DNA of 34,356 nt from Planctomycetaceae bacterium. GTDB lineage: Bacteria; Planctomycetota; Planctomycetia; Planctomycetales; Planctomycetaceae. The position numbers and the translations under genes are program-made. The stretch spans positions 2,455-36,810 of the forward strand of contig JAGQPW010000046.1 in the NCBI GenBank assembly GCA_020426515.1, written 5' to 3'. Numbering within the stretch: the stretch's first letter is position 1; each line of letters begins with the position of its first letter. The notes under the pieces are model-generated. The model worked only from the letters and a program-made list of their open reading frames with translations. It was not told where the DNA came from and made no database searches. Positions 27,233-34,356 of this stretch are shown in pieces.

Positions 27233-28105
27233 ATGGCTCTGGTTTCTGCGGATGTCTGGTGGACCGCTTCTGACGGCTACCCCATCCATGTCCATCGTGT
27301 CGATCCCGTTGGGCCGATTCGTGGCTGGATTCTGCTGCTGCATGGAATTCAAAGTCATGCAGGCTGGTATCAGGCAACCGCCAATGATCTGGCCCGAAAG
27401 GGGTACAGCGTCTGGCTGCCTGATCGACGCGGGTCCGGGCTCAACATGGCTGACCGTGGCCATGTCGCCTCCTGGCGACGGCTGCTGGGCGATGTTTGCC
27501 AGCTGTTGTACCGAGCGGCTGCGGAGCGATCACAACGCGCCCCGCAAGCACCGATTGTCCTGGGAGGAATTTCCTGGGGCGGACGACTGGCGACGGCAGT
27601 GGCGGCGCTGCGACCACAATTGCTCGATGGTCTCACATTGCTGGCTCCCGGTCTGATCCCACGTATCGGGCCCACGCCGTGGCAACGGGTCCGCCTCGCC
27701 CTGGCTCGACGACTCGGCATCTATCAGCGCTACGTTCCGATTCCGCTCGGGGATCCGGCATTGTTCTCCGATGATCCGAAGTGGCAGCAATTCATTCGCG
27801 AAGACACTCGGGCGCTGCATGATGTGACGACCGGATTTCTGTTTGCTGGTGAGGATCTGACTCGACAACTGCAGAGGTTGCGAGAGCCCTTGCACTGTCC
27901 CGTCCAGTTGCTGCTTGCCGGGCATGATCCGATCATCAACAACGCCGCCACGCGGCTGCTCGTCCAGCGCTGGTCGCCGACAGCGAGTATTCATGAATTC
28001 CCGACGTCGCCGCACACTTTAGAATTTGGTCCCGCGCAGCCGGCAGTCGTCGAAACACTCGCCAACTGGATTCAAACGCTGCCTCGTATCTCTGCGTTGC
28101 CCTGA
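27233..28105 (+). CDS. Alpha/beta hydrolase, monoacylglycerol lipase/lysophospholipase type
   Basis: 290 residues. The oxyanion-hole region is [14 protein letters not shown] (35-48), and [11 protein letters not shown] is the typical family strand. The nucleophile elbow GGISWGG has Ser114; the acid is Asp in [11 protein letters not shown]; the histidine is in [10 protein letters not shown]. The triad is complete, in contrast to the large hydrolase at 20215. No signal peptide, so cytosolic. The order and spacing match serine aminopeptidase_S33/monoglyceride-lipase proteins that release fatty acids from monoacylglycerols or lysophospholipids; the substrate is not determined by the sequence. It lies 20 bases after the MGMT/ATL-like gene on the same strand. 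Confidence 0.9.
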   Translation: MALVSADVWWTASDGYPIHVHRVDPVGPIRGWILLLHGIQSHAGWYQATANDLARKGYSVWLPDRRGSGLNMADRGHVASWRRLLGDVCQLLYRAAAERSQRAPQAPIVLGGISWGGRLATAVAALRPQLLDGLTLLAPGLIPRIGPTPWQRVRLALARRLGIYQRYVPIPLGDPALFSDDPKWQQFIREDTRALHDVTTGFLFAGEDLTRQLQRLREPLHCPVQLLLAGHDPIINNAATRLLVQRWSPTASIHEFPTSPHTLEFGPAQPAVVETLANWIQTLPRISALP

Positions 28106-28126
28106 TCGGCAAGGCGGTATCGACTC

Positions 28127-28155
28127 TTGGGGTGCAGGCTGGACATGCCTATACT
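28127..28155 (+). promoter_or_regulatory. Putative promoter of the SUI1-type gene
   Basis: TTGGGG (28127-28132), a 17-base spacer and TATACT (28150-28155) stand 30 bases before the start codon, just after the end of the lipase-like gene. The -10 element is good and the -35 moderate. Confidence 0.5.
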
Positions 28156-28184
28156 GCGACCTCCCCTGGCCCCAACACTGGTTG

Positions 28185-28538
28185 ATGATGCGACTGTTTG
28201 AAGGTACTCCGTTCGACCGTCCTCCGCGCTGTGAACGTTGCGATCAGCTGGAAGAAGAGTGCGTCTGCCCACCTCCCGAACCCGAACGGCTGGCTCCCTC
28301 CGGCCAGACAGCGAAGCTCAGCAAAGAGAAGCGCAAGAAGGGGAAACTCGTCACCGTCATCCGGGGCCTGCCAGCCATTGGAAACGACCTGCCGGCACTG
28401 CTGACCCAGCTCAAGAATCACTGCGGAGCCGGTGGCTCACTCTCCGGCGAAGAACTGGAGATTCAGGGAGATCAACTCGACCGCGTAGAAGCTTTCCTGA
28501 AGGGGCAGGGCTTCCGCGTGAAGGTTTCGGGGCGTTGA
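28185..28538 (+). CDS. SUI1/eIF1-type translation factor (YciH-like) with N-terminal cysteine cluster
   Basis: 117 residues from ATG 28185 (28188 equally possible); the frame is open further upstream but crosses the putative promoter. The C-terminal SUI1 domain (about residues 52-117) is clear: [35 protein letters not shown] and [20 protein letters not shown]. eIF1 and YciH proteins bind the small ribosomal subunit and monitor initiation-codon selection. The N-terminal 30 residues contain CERC and CVC (Cys16, 19, 26, 28), separated by an acidic stretch, a possible zinc ribbon. This addition is not part of E. coli YciH as I know it. The gene converges on thiC with a shared hairpin. Confidence 0.88.
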   Translation: MMRLFEGTPFDRPPRCERCDQLEEECVCPPPEPERLAPSGQTAKLSKEKRKKGKLVTVIRGLPAIGNDLPALLTQLKNHCGAGGSLSGEELEIQGDQLDRVEAFLKGQGFRVKVSGR

Positions 28539-28551
28539 TGCGTTGAAAGGG

Positions 28552-28581
28552 TTCGCCCCTCGTAGAAGGTCGAGGGGCGAA
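28552..28581. terminator. Bidirectional hairpin between SUI1 gene and thiC
   Basis: TTCGCCCCTCG (28552-28562) and its exact reverse complement CGAGGGGCGAA (28571-28581) enclose an 8-base loop. It lies between two convergent genes and can serve both directions; long T-runs are missing on either side (AAAA follows on the plus strand), so termination efficiency is uncertain. Confidence 0.65.
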
Positions 28582-28609
28582 AACCAATTGCCAACAGCCA
28601 ATCGCCCGC

Positions 28610-30448
28610 CTACGGCGTTTGGAGATCGACCAGTTCCACAACTTGCAGCGTCTTCGCCTTTTCGGCATCGACATAGTCGCTGTGGCAGCTGGCCTTGTCC
28701 CCGTTCTCAGCGCCAACGGCCTTCTTGGTCTTGGCCGCCAGGCGGTGAATTTCGTCCGGCGAGAGAACACCTCGCTGTTCGAGAATTGCCTTCTGCTCAG
28801 CCGTGAGAGCGGCGCTCACCTTGGCCCGATCCCACTGGTAGTCATCGTCCTTGCCGCTGGCGAATTCCACGATTTCCTTGCTGATCCGCACGCTGCACCA
28901 GTCGTGACCGCACATGGCACAGAAGTCGGTGTCCACATCGAGGTCTTCGTCGTGGTAAGCGCGGGCAATGTCGGGGTCGAAACTGAGGTCGAAGTGCTTT
29001 TCCCAGTTGAGCGCTGCACGGGCCTTGGTGAGTTCATCATCGCGGTCACGGGTTCCGGGAATACCGAGGGCCACATCGGCTGCGTGAGCAGCGATCTTGT
29101 AGGCAACGCAGCCTTGCTTCACATCGTCCTTCTTGGGGAGGCCGAGGTGTTCCTTAGGAGTGACGTAACAGAGCATTGCGGCTCCGTGGTACGCCGCTGC
29201 GGTGGCTCCGATGCAACTGGTGATGTGGTCGTAGCCTGGGAAGATGTCGGTCACCAGCGGGCCGAGAACGTAGAACGGAGCCCCGTGGCACAGCGTGCGC
29301 TGGAGCTTCATGTTGTATTCAATCTGGTCGAACGGCACGTGTCCGGGGCCTTCGACCATCACCTGCACGCCCTTGCGCCAGGCCCGTTCGGTCAACTCGC
29401 CCAGCGTGCAGAGTTCGGCGAGCTGAGCCTGATCGGTGGCATCGGCCAGTCCGCCGGGGCGCAGTCCGTCGCCGATAGAGAAGGTGACATCGTATTCCCG
29501 CATGATGTCACAGATGGCTTCCCAGCCGGTGTACATCGGGTTTTCGTCATCGTGATCAATCATCCACTTGGCAAGCAGTGAGCCGCCTCGGGAGACGATT
29601 CCGATGAGTCGGTCCTTCACGTACTGCAGGTGGGCGCGTTGCACGCCGGCGTGAATGGTGAAGTAGTCGACCCCCTGTGCGGCCTGCTCACGCAGAGACT
29701 GGAGGATGATCTCCATATTCAGGTCGTACAGTTTGCGACCGATGATCATGGAATAGATGGGCACCGTTCCGATGGGGACGGTGCTGTTCTGAATGATTGC
29801 TTCGCGGCACTCGTTAATGTCCCCCCCCGTGGAGAGATCCATGACGGTGTCGGCCCCCCAGCGTTCGGCCCACTTCAGCTTGACGACTTCTTCATCCGTG
29901 CCGCTGGAAACGGGGGAAGCCCCCATGTTCGCGTTGACCTTGGTCTTCGAGGCCCGGCCAATGGCCATGGGATCGAGCTGGTGTTGCAGGTGCACCTTGT
30001 TGGCCGGAATGACCATTCGCCCAGCAGCCACTTCGTCACGCACCTGAGCGGGAGTGAGATGCGTTTCCCGTTCGGCGACTCGGGTCATTTCCGGAGTAAT
30101 GATCCCCAGTCGGGCCGATTCCAGCTGAGTGATTGCCGTGAAATCGGCAGGGCAGGTTACCCAGCGCGTGCTGCCATCGGACTGTTCAAATGTGTGGAGA
30201 GCTTCTCCCGCCGGCACTGGCTCGCTGGGCTGACCGGTACCGGTTGTCCAGCCTTCAGGAAGAAAGTCCCAGGCGGTCTTGTCGCTGGGAGCGGGCATGC
30301 CGGGGGTGTCGGGCGAGGCAAATGTGTAGCGCCCATCAACCCCTGGCTTAATCTCCGGACGCTTCGCAAAGCTGCCCGGTGTGGTCCCTGCAGCGGTTGA
30401 AGAAGGATTTTGTCCGAGGGGCGGGAGGGTGTAGGCGTGTTCTGCCAT
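28610..30448 (-). CDS. thiC: Phosphomethylpyrimidine synthase ThiC
   Basis: 612 residues from ATG 30448 (a GTG at 30460 is also in frame). ThiC is the radical-SAM enzyme that rearranges aminoimidazole ribotide to the thiamine pyrimidine HMP-phosphate in the cytosol. The [4Fe-4S] motif CAMCGHDWC (CxxCxxxxC) is near the C-terminus, as in all ThiC proteins. Other family blocks: [68 protein letters not shown] and [20 protein letters not shown]. Length is normal. The first 130 residues, the less conserved ThiC-associated domain, are present. No thiamine riboswitch of standard form is visible upstream. Confidence 0.97.
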   Translation of the reverse strand: MAEHAYTLPPLGQNPSSTAAGTTPGSFAKRPEIKPGVDGRYTFASPDTPGMPAPSDKTAWDFLPEGWTTGTGQPSEPVPAGEALHTFEQSDGSTRWVTCPADFTAITQLESARLGIITPEMTRVAERETHLTPAQVRDEVAAGRMVIPANKVHLQHQLDPMAIGRASKTKVNANMGASPVSSGTDEEVVKLKWAERWGADTVMDLSTGGDINECREAIIQNSTVPIGTVPIYSMIIGRKLYDLNMEIILQSLREQAAQGVDYFTIHAGVQRAHLQYVKDRLIGIVSRGGSLLAKWMIDHDDENPMYTGWEAICDIMREYDVTFSIGDGLRPGGLADATDQAQLAELCTLGELTERAWRKGVQVMVEGPGHVPFDQIEYNMKLQRTLCHGAPFYVLGPLVTDIFPGYDHITSCIGATAAAYHGAAMLCYVTPKEHLGLPKKDDVKQGCVAYKIAAHAADVALGIPGTRDRDDELTKARAALNWEKHFDLSFDPDIARAYHDEDLDVDTDFCAMCGHDWCSVRISKEIVEFASGKDDDYQWDRAKVSAALTAEQKAILEQRGVLSPDEIHRLAAKTKKAVGAENGDKASCHSDYVDAEKAKTLQVVELVDLQTP

Positions 30449-30691
30449 CAGTCGTCTCACATCAGTTCAAGGCATCCATTCCGGTTCATCACAACAGCGG
30501 GAAAGGCTGCAGACCCGGGTCTGCTCGAATAGTAATTTGATTCCCCCGGCAGGAGTAGGGACTTGAGGAGTTGCGTTTCGCCCAGAGTCCAGAGTCAACT
30601 GCCAACTGCTCCCGCCCGCATTTCGCGGAGTCTCGCGTTGCGGTAGACTGAAAGTTCGGGATTTGATTGGAACACCGACAGGATTGACGTG

Positions 30692-31135
30692 ATGCCAGCC
30701 ACGCTTGTGGATGCGATACGCATCGCCGTAAACGCCCATGGAGAGGAGCCCGACTTGAATGGAGAACCATACGTCCTGCATCCGCTGCGGGTCATGTTGG
30801 CTCAACACAACGAGGAGGCGCGCATCGTGGCGGTGCTGCATGATGTTGTCGAAGACACATCGGTCACGCTGGACGACCTGGCCCGGGAAGGCTTTTCGGA
30901 AACAATTCTCAAGGCCGTACAATTGCTGACAAAGGACCCCGAGCTTTCCTACAAAGAAAATATTGCCCGGGTGAAAGACCATCCGCTGGCACGTGCGGTC
31001 AAGCTGGCCGATCTACAGGACAATATGGATATTCGTCGTATTCCCGAACCAACGAAGCATGACCTCAAACGCCTGAAACGGTATCGAGCGGCATGGACGG
31101 TTCTCATGGAGGCGGCTCGGGAGGTTCAATCTTGA
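30692..31135 (+). CDS. Small HD-domain (SpoT/MESH1-like) phosphohydrolase
   Basis: 147 residues from ATG 30692. A single HD domain with the residues of the (p)ppGpp hydrolase domain of RelA/SpoT: His30 in PYVLHPLRV, His50-Asp51 in VAVLHDVVEDT (with Glu54-Asp55), and Asp107 in VKLADLQDNM. No synthetase, TGS or ACT domain is present, as in stand-alone small alarmone hydrolases (MESH1 type). Activity on (p)ppGpp, or on another nucleotide 3'-pyrophosphate, is an inference. Its stop overlaps the TTG start of the following giant secreted protein (TTGA, 31132-31135), so the two are probably coupled in translation. Confidence 0.88.
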   Translation: MPATLVDAIRIAVNAHGEEPDLNGEPYVLHPLRVMLAQHNEEARIVAVLHDVVEDTSVTLDDLAREGFSETILKAVQLLTKDPELSYKENIARVKDHPLARAVKLADLQDNMDIRRIPEPTKHDLKRLKRYRAAWTVLMEAAREVQS

Positions 31136-34100
31136 ATCGTTCTGCAATGACTTTCTTGCGTTGCTGCGCGAGCGTGGGGCTGCTTCTATTGAGCAGCCTG
31201 AGTGGCTGGTGTGATGATCCCCCCGCAGTTCCCGCGAACCCCGAGGTCGCGGCGGCTGATGAATTGAAATCGGCCCTTGAACAGCGTGGATTCAAGGTCA
31301 TTTCGACCGAACCGGGAGCGGAACCTGCAGCGGGCTGGTCACCTGTGGCCACAGACACTTTGCTGAACACAACAGCCAAATCCCTTTGGGAACGTGCCAA
31401 CGAGCGGAGTTTCGCCACGCTGGAGTCGACCATCTTCTCAGTGACGTTTTCCAAAGGAGACCTGCGGCAGGGGCAGTTCACCGGAACCGTCGCCAAAGTC
31501 GGTCCGGCCACGGCGATTCTCGACTGGACCGGCACCAACATCGACCTGCATGCGCTGACCGTGGAATCGGGCGATTCAACGGATCAGCAGGCAGAACCTC
31601 GACCGGCCACGTGGGGCACTGCGCCGGATGGACGGGCTCTGGTTTTGATCAAAGACGCGAAGACAACGTTACGGGGGGAATGGTCGGCGCGAGGGGAAAC
31701 CAGTGTCTCGCGGGACACGGTCTCAATTCCCGATGAAGCACCGCAGCAAGTGCTCGCGGGCACCCACTTTGACCTGAATCTGCCCCCCGCACTGCATGCG
31801 CAACTCATCATTCGCGCTCCGAGCGGTCATCGCGTCACCGCGTCTGCGGGACTGCTCACCGGACCGCAACCTGCCCCGGGAGAATGGAATCTGTGGACGC
31901 TGGACCTTGGGAGACGACACGAAGTTCGGATCACCATTGACGAATTGCCGCTATTGCCTGCGCAGCCGCTGCTGTTGGGCAAGCTGGAAGCAGCCTACTC
32001 CGCACAACAGAACGGATTGACCATGCAGGTCGATGTGGGTCTGGAGGTCTTTGCCGCCTCGGTGGCGTCGCTGCAGGTTCAGGTGCCCGAGGACGTGGAC
32101 ATCCAGGGAGCATCGATCAATAACGTTCCGGTACCGATACAGGTCTTACCCGATTCGCCGGGGCGTGCCGTCATCCTGTGTGGTGATCTGCCCCTGGAGC
32201 AGTTTTCACTATTGCGGGTCACAGCGACACAGCGGCCTCAATGGGATCATGTTCGCCCGCTGCCGAAGCTGATCTTCCCGGATATTCATATCACACAGGA
32301 GCGCACAACTCTGTTTGTCGAGGCCCCTCTGGCGGTCCGCTCTGTCACGCCTCATGCCATGGTGCAAACGGGGCTTTCACGTGATGGTCCCGGCGAATGG
32401 TGGTCATTTCAAAGCGTCGAAGCCGGAAGCCATCTGATTGCGGAAATTGGTCGACCGCAAGCCGATATTGAAGCCACCATTCGGGCCGTTGCCGCCTTGT
32501 TGCCCGATGCGCCCGCAGAGATCGTCCAGATTCAGTTGCGCAGCAACTCCGGATCACAGTTTGCCGTTTCGTTTCGTATCCCGGCCGGCTGGACCGTGCT
32601 GGATGTCGCAGGGACGAGCGAGGCTACGCTTCCCGTGACCTGGATGGTTGAGAAGAGTTCCGAGAATTCACTGCTGCATGTGGAATTTGCCCGCCCGCTG
32701 GCGACCGGACAGGAAAAGGGGCTGCAGGTGCTGCTGCGGGGTGCCCCCATTACGACCAGCCAACCGATGCCATTTCCGGTTCTGCAACCGCTGATTCGAG
32801 GCGTGGTCAGCGGAACGTGCCAGCTGGTCATGCCTAAGGATCTGTACGCCGAACCCCTGACGGAATCGTCTGCGCATACACACATCGAACCGTCCGAAGT
32901 GCCGAAGGGACTGTGGGGAATCCTCGTCAGGCAGGACCTCACCGTTCCTGATTTGAATCAGGCGGGCATCACTGAATTTCGCTGGGGAACAACAGGAGAT
33001 CCGAGACCCGATCGCATTCGCTTTGTTGCAGCCTCGGGAATGATGACCGATGAAGACATGATGCTCCAGGAGAGCAAGGCCCCGGCGGCAGCTCCAGTCG
33101 AGAAAGAGGCCCCCCCCGATTCCGAGTCATCCAACCTGATCAATCAGGTGCAATGTTCGCTGGATTTGACAACCGTGCTGGCACCGCGTGGAGGGACTGC
33201 GCACATGCAGCGGAGTGTGTATGAATTCCCCACTCCGGTACCGGTGCAGAATCTTGCCCTGCAGCTGACAGCTTCCTGTTCCGTCTCGGCGGTCGCGATT
33301 GATGGCGAGAACGTAACGGTGTTGCGAAGAGGGGATTCCATCTCCTTTCCCGAGCAGCTGACAACCGTTCGCCGACTGGAAATGACCTACATCGTCCCTG
33401 CACAAGGATCAGGGCTGTGGCGTCAAATCGATTTGCCGCTGCCAGCCATTGTGGGGCATGTTGATCGCTTTGAATGGCGGATCGAGGTTCCGACGGGCTA
33501 CGAATTGTCCCCGGTGGAACTGCCGTCGTCTCTGACAAACGCCCGCAGCGAGATCCCCTATGCCAACCGCGTCCTGGGGCCACTGGCACGTAGTGCCCGC
33601 GACGGGGTGTTTCATCCGTTTCGGCTCGCCGACTGGCGCAGTTTGTGGTCACCAGCAGAAGAGCCTGAATCGATCATCACATCCACCAGCGAGGTTCACC
33701 TGCTGGCACTGTCGCCTCCCGAACACTTGCAGCTGACCTGCTGGGACAAGATCCAGTTGCGAACGCTTTCCTGGGTCACACTGCTGGCGACCGTGTTGAT
33801 TGGTGTGGGCATTCGTATGTGGAACTTCAACTGGCTGAGGAGAATTTCCATTGCGTGGCTCGCCCTGCTGGCGGCCGCCGCGCTGTTATTGCCGCCAGTG
33901 ACATCCATTGTGGCAGGAGGAGCGTTTGTGGGCAGCCTGCTGTCACTCTTGCTGCCGCGTCGGCTTGTGCAGCAGACAGATATCCTCAACCAGTCCCGCA
34001 GTTCAACTGGTGCCGGAACAGGCGAACCGACTGGAGCCGCGCTGGTGGCACTGCTGCTGTTGTGTTCATCCGGATTCTTGCAGGCCCAGTCGGATCCGGC

Positions 34101-34356
34101 GAGCGTATTCGTACGTCTGTCGACGGCCCCAGAAGGTCATCCGGTCTGCGAACTGCCTACGGAGCTCTCAAATCAGCTCAAGGCACAAGACGCCTCGATT
34201 CCGGGATGGCTGGTGCGATCCGCTGAGTACACAGTGTCCCTGAACGATGCCGGGCCCGTTGTGCACGCAGACTATACCGTGCAGATTCTCGACCCGGCAC
34301 ACACGCAGGCAATTCGACTGCCATTAGCGAACATCGTGCTCCCCAATGGTGCCTTG
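31132..34356 (+). CDS. Giant secreted/membrane protein of unknown function, 3' end outside the window
   Basis: Open without a stop for 1075 codons to the window edge. The likely start is TTG 31132 (GGGAGG about eight bases upstream); ATG 31147 is the alternative. A signal peptide (ASVGLLLLSSLSGWCDDPP) precedes about 850 residues of mainly beta-type sequence with no family I recognise. A helix follows at about 880-897 (SWVTLLATVLIGVGIRMW), then two more by about 945 (WLALLAAAALLLPPVTSIVA, GGAFVGSLLSLLLP). Then a second hydrophobic, signal-like segment appears near 968-985 (GAALVALLLLCSSGFLQAQ), after which another soluble beta-like part begins. The structure suggests two exported domains joined by a membrane section. 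Translationally coupled to the HD hydrolase. The function is unknown. Confidence 0.9.
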   Translation, partial: MNRSAMTFLRCCASVGLLLLSSLSGWCDDPPAVPANPEVAAADELKSALEQRGFKVISTEPGAEPAAGWSPVATDTLLNTTAKSLWERANERSFATLESTIFSVTFSKGDLRQGQFTGTVAKVGPATAILDWTGTNIDLHALTVESGDSTDQQAEPRPATWGTAPDGRALVLIKDAKTTLRGEWSARGETSVSRDTVSIPDEAPQQVLAGTHFDLNLPPALHAQLIIRAPSGHRVTASAGLLTGPQPAPGEWNLWTLDLGRRHEVRITIDELPLLPAQPLLLGKLEAAYSAQQNGLTMQVDVGLEVFAASVASLQVQVPEDVDIQGASINNVPVPIQVLPDSPGRAVILCGDLPLEQFSLLRVTATQRPQWDHVRPLPKLIFPDIHITQERTTLFVEAPLAVRSVTPHAMVQTGLSRDGPGEWWSFQSVEAGSHLIAEIGRPQADIEATIRAVAALLPDAPAEIVQIQLRSNSGSQFAVSFRIPAGWTVLDVAGTSEATLPVTWMVEKSSENSLLHVEFARPLATGQEKGLQVLLRGAPITTSQPMPFPVLQPLIRGVVSGTCQLVMPKDLYAEPLTESSAHTHIEPSEVPKGLWGILVRQDLTVPDLNQAGITEFRWGTTGDPRPDRIRFVAASGMMTDEDMMLQESKAPAAAPVEKEAPPDSESSNLINQVQCSLDLTTVLAPRGGTAHMQRSVYEFPTPVPVQNLALQLTASCSVSAVAIDGENVTVLRRGDSISFPEQLTTVRRLEMTYIVPAQGSGLWRQIDLPLPAIVGHVDRFEWRIEVPTGYELSPVELPSSLTNARSEIPYANRVLGPLARSARDGVFHPFRLADWRSLWSPAEEPESIITSTSEVHLLALSPPEHLQLTCWDKIQLRTLSWVTLLATVLIGVGIRMWNFNWLRRISIAWLALLAAAALLLPPVTSIVAGGAFVGSLLSLLLPRRLVQQTDILNQSRSSTGAGTGEPTGAALVALLLLCSSGFLQAQSDPASVFVRLSTAPEGHPVCELPTELSNQLKAQDASIPGWLVRSAEYTVSLNDAGPVVHADYTVQILDPAHTQAIRLPLANIVLPNGAL

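Noticed and set aside
30461..30690. Thiamine pyrophosphate riboswitch upstream of thiC
   Set aside because: The minus-strand leader contains TGAACTGATG and GAACCGG pieces but lacks the CUGAGA box and the conserved ACCUGAUCUGG...AGGGA core in order, so it was not called.

Overview
The window reads like chromosomal DNA of a planctomycete (Planctomycetota, probably the Planctomycetaceae side). This is an inference from protein character rather than from a marker gene. The clues are a helix-hairpin-helix protein of the DUF4332 type, sulfatase-modifying-factor-type lipoproteins, very large secreted/membrane proteins of unknown function, a SUI1-type initiation factor with an N-terminal cysteine cluster, and high-GC single-copy genes mostly in short operons on both strands. 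No rRNA, tRNA, CRISPR array, integrase or transposase was seen.

Layout. 1-2040: tail of a TolB/PD40 beta-propeller protein, then an AT-richer orphan gene with a SAP-like segment and a phage-head-type cysteine motif. Next comes a small rearranged area built from a 22-bp hairpin repeat, a small membrane protein, a truncated second copy of that protein, and a remnant of the nagA 3' end. 2028-4613 (-): lpd and nagA, six bases apart. 4920-7630: EEP-family phosphodiesterase, PilZ-like protein and a convergent SUMF1-type lipoprotein. 7838-9795 (+): hypothetical gene, 6-pyruvoyl-tetrahydropterin synthase-like gene and XdhC-family gene, tightly packed. 9792-11483 (-): BshC-like protein. 11824-16536 (+): SbcD/YhaO-like protein with lost catalytic residues, SbcC/YhaN-like ATPase and DUF4332-type protein. 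16723-17343: glycine-zipper lipoprotein. 17494-19137: a response-regulator receiver domain fused to a complete glutamate-dehydrogenase-type enzyme. 19268-20185: YitT-family membrane protein. 20215-22539 (-): secreted alpha/beta-hydrolase-like protein with an altered nucleophile motif. 23146-25077: transketolase-like enzyme with a clear terminator. 25453-26586: TPR lipoprotein. 26862-28105: MGMT/ATL-like small protein and monoacylglycerol-lipase-like hydrolase. 28185-28538: SUI1 factor, convergent with thiC (28610-30448, -) across a shared hairpin. 30692-end: small SpoT/MESH1-like HD hydrolase, translationally overlapped with a giant secreted/membrane protein that runs off the window.

Most of the window is ordinary core metabolism (E3 lipoamide dehydrogenase, amino-sugar catabolism, transketolase, thiamine synthesis, pterin chemistry). 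The most unusual item is the receiver-glutamate dehydrogenase fusion: both halves keep the residues needed for phosphorylation and catalysis, suggesting direct two-component control of a central nitrogen/carbon enzyme. Second is the three-gene SMC-like DNA-processing locus whose 'nuclease' partner appears to be a pseudo-enzyme. Third is the 1.4-2.0 kb area, where a hairpin repeat supplies stop codons to two neighbouring genes and sits at the breakpoints of duplicated gene fragments.
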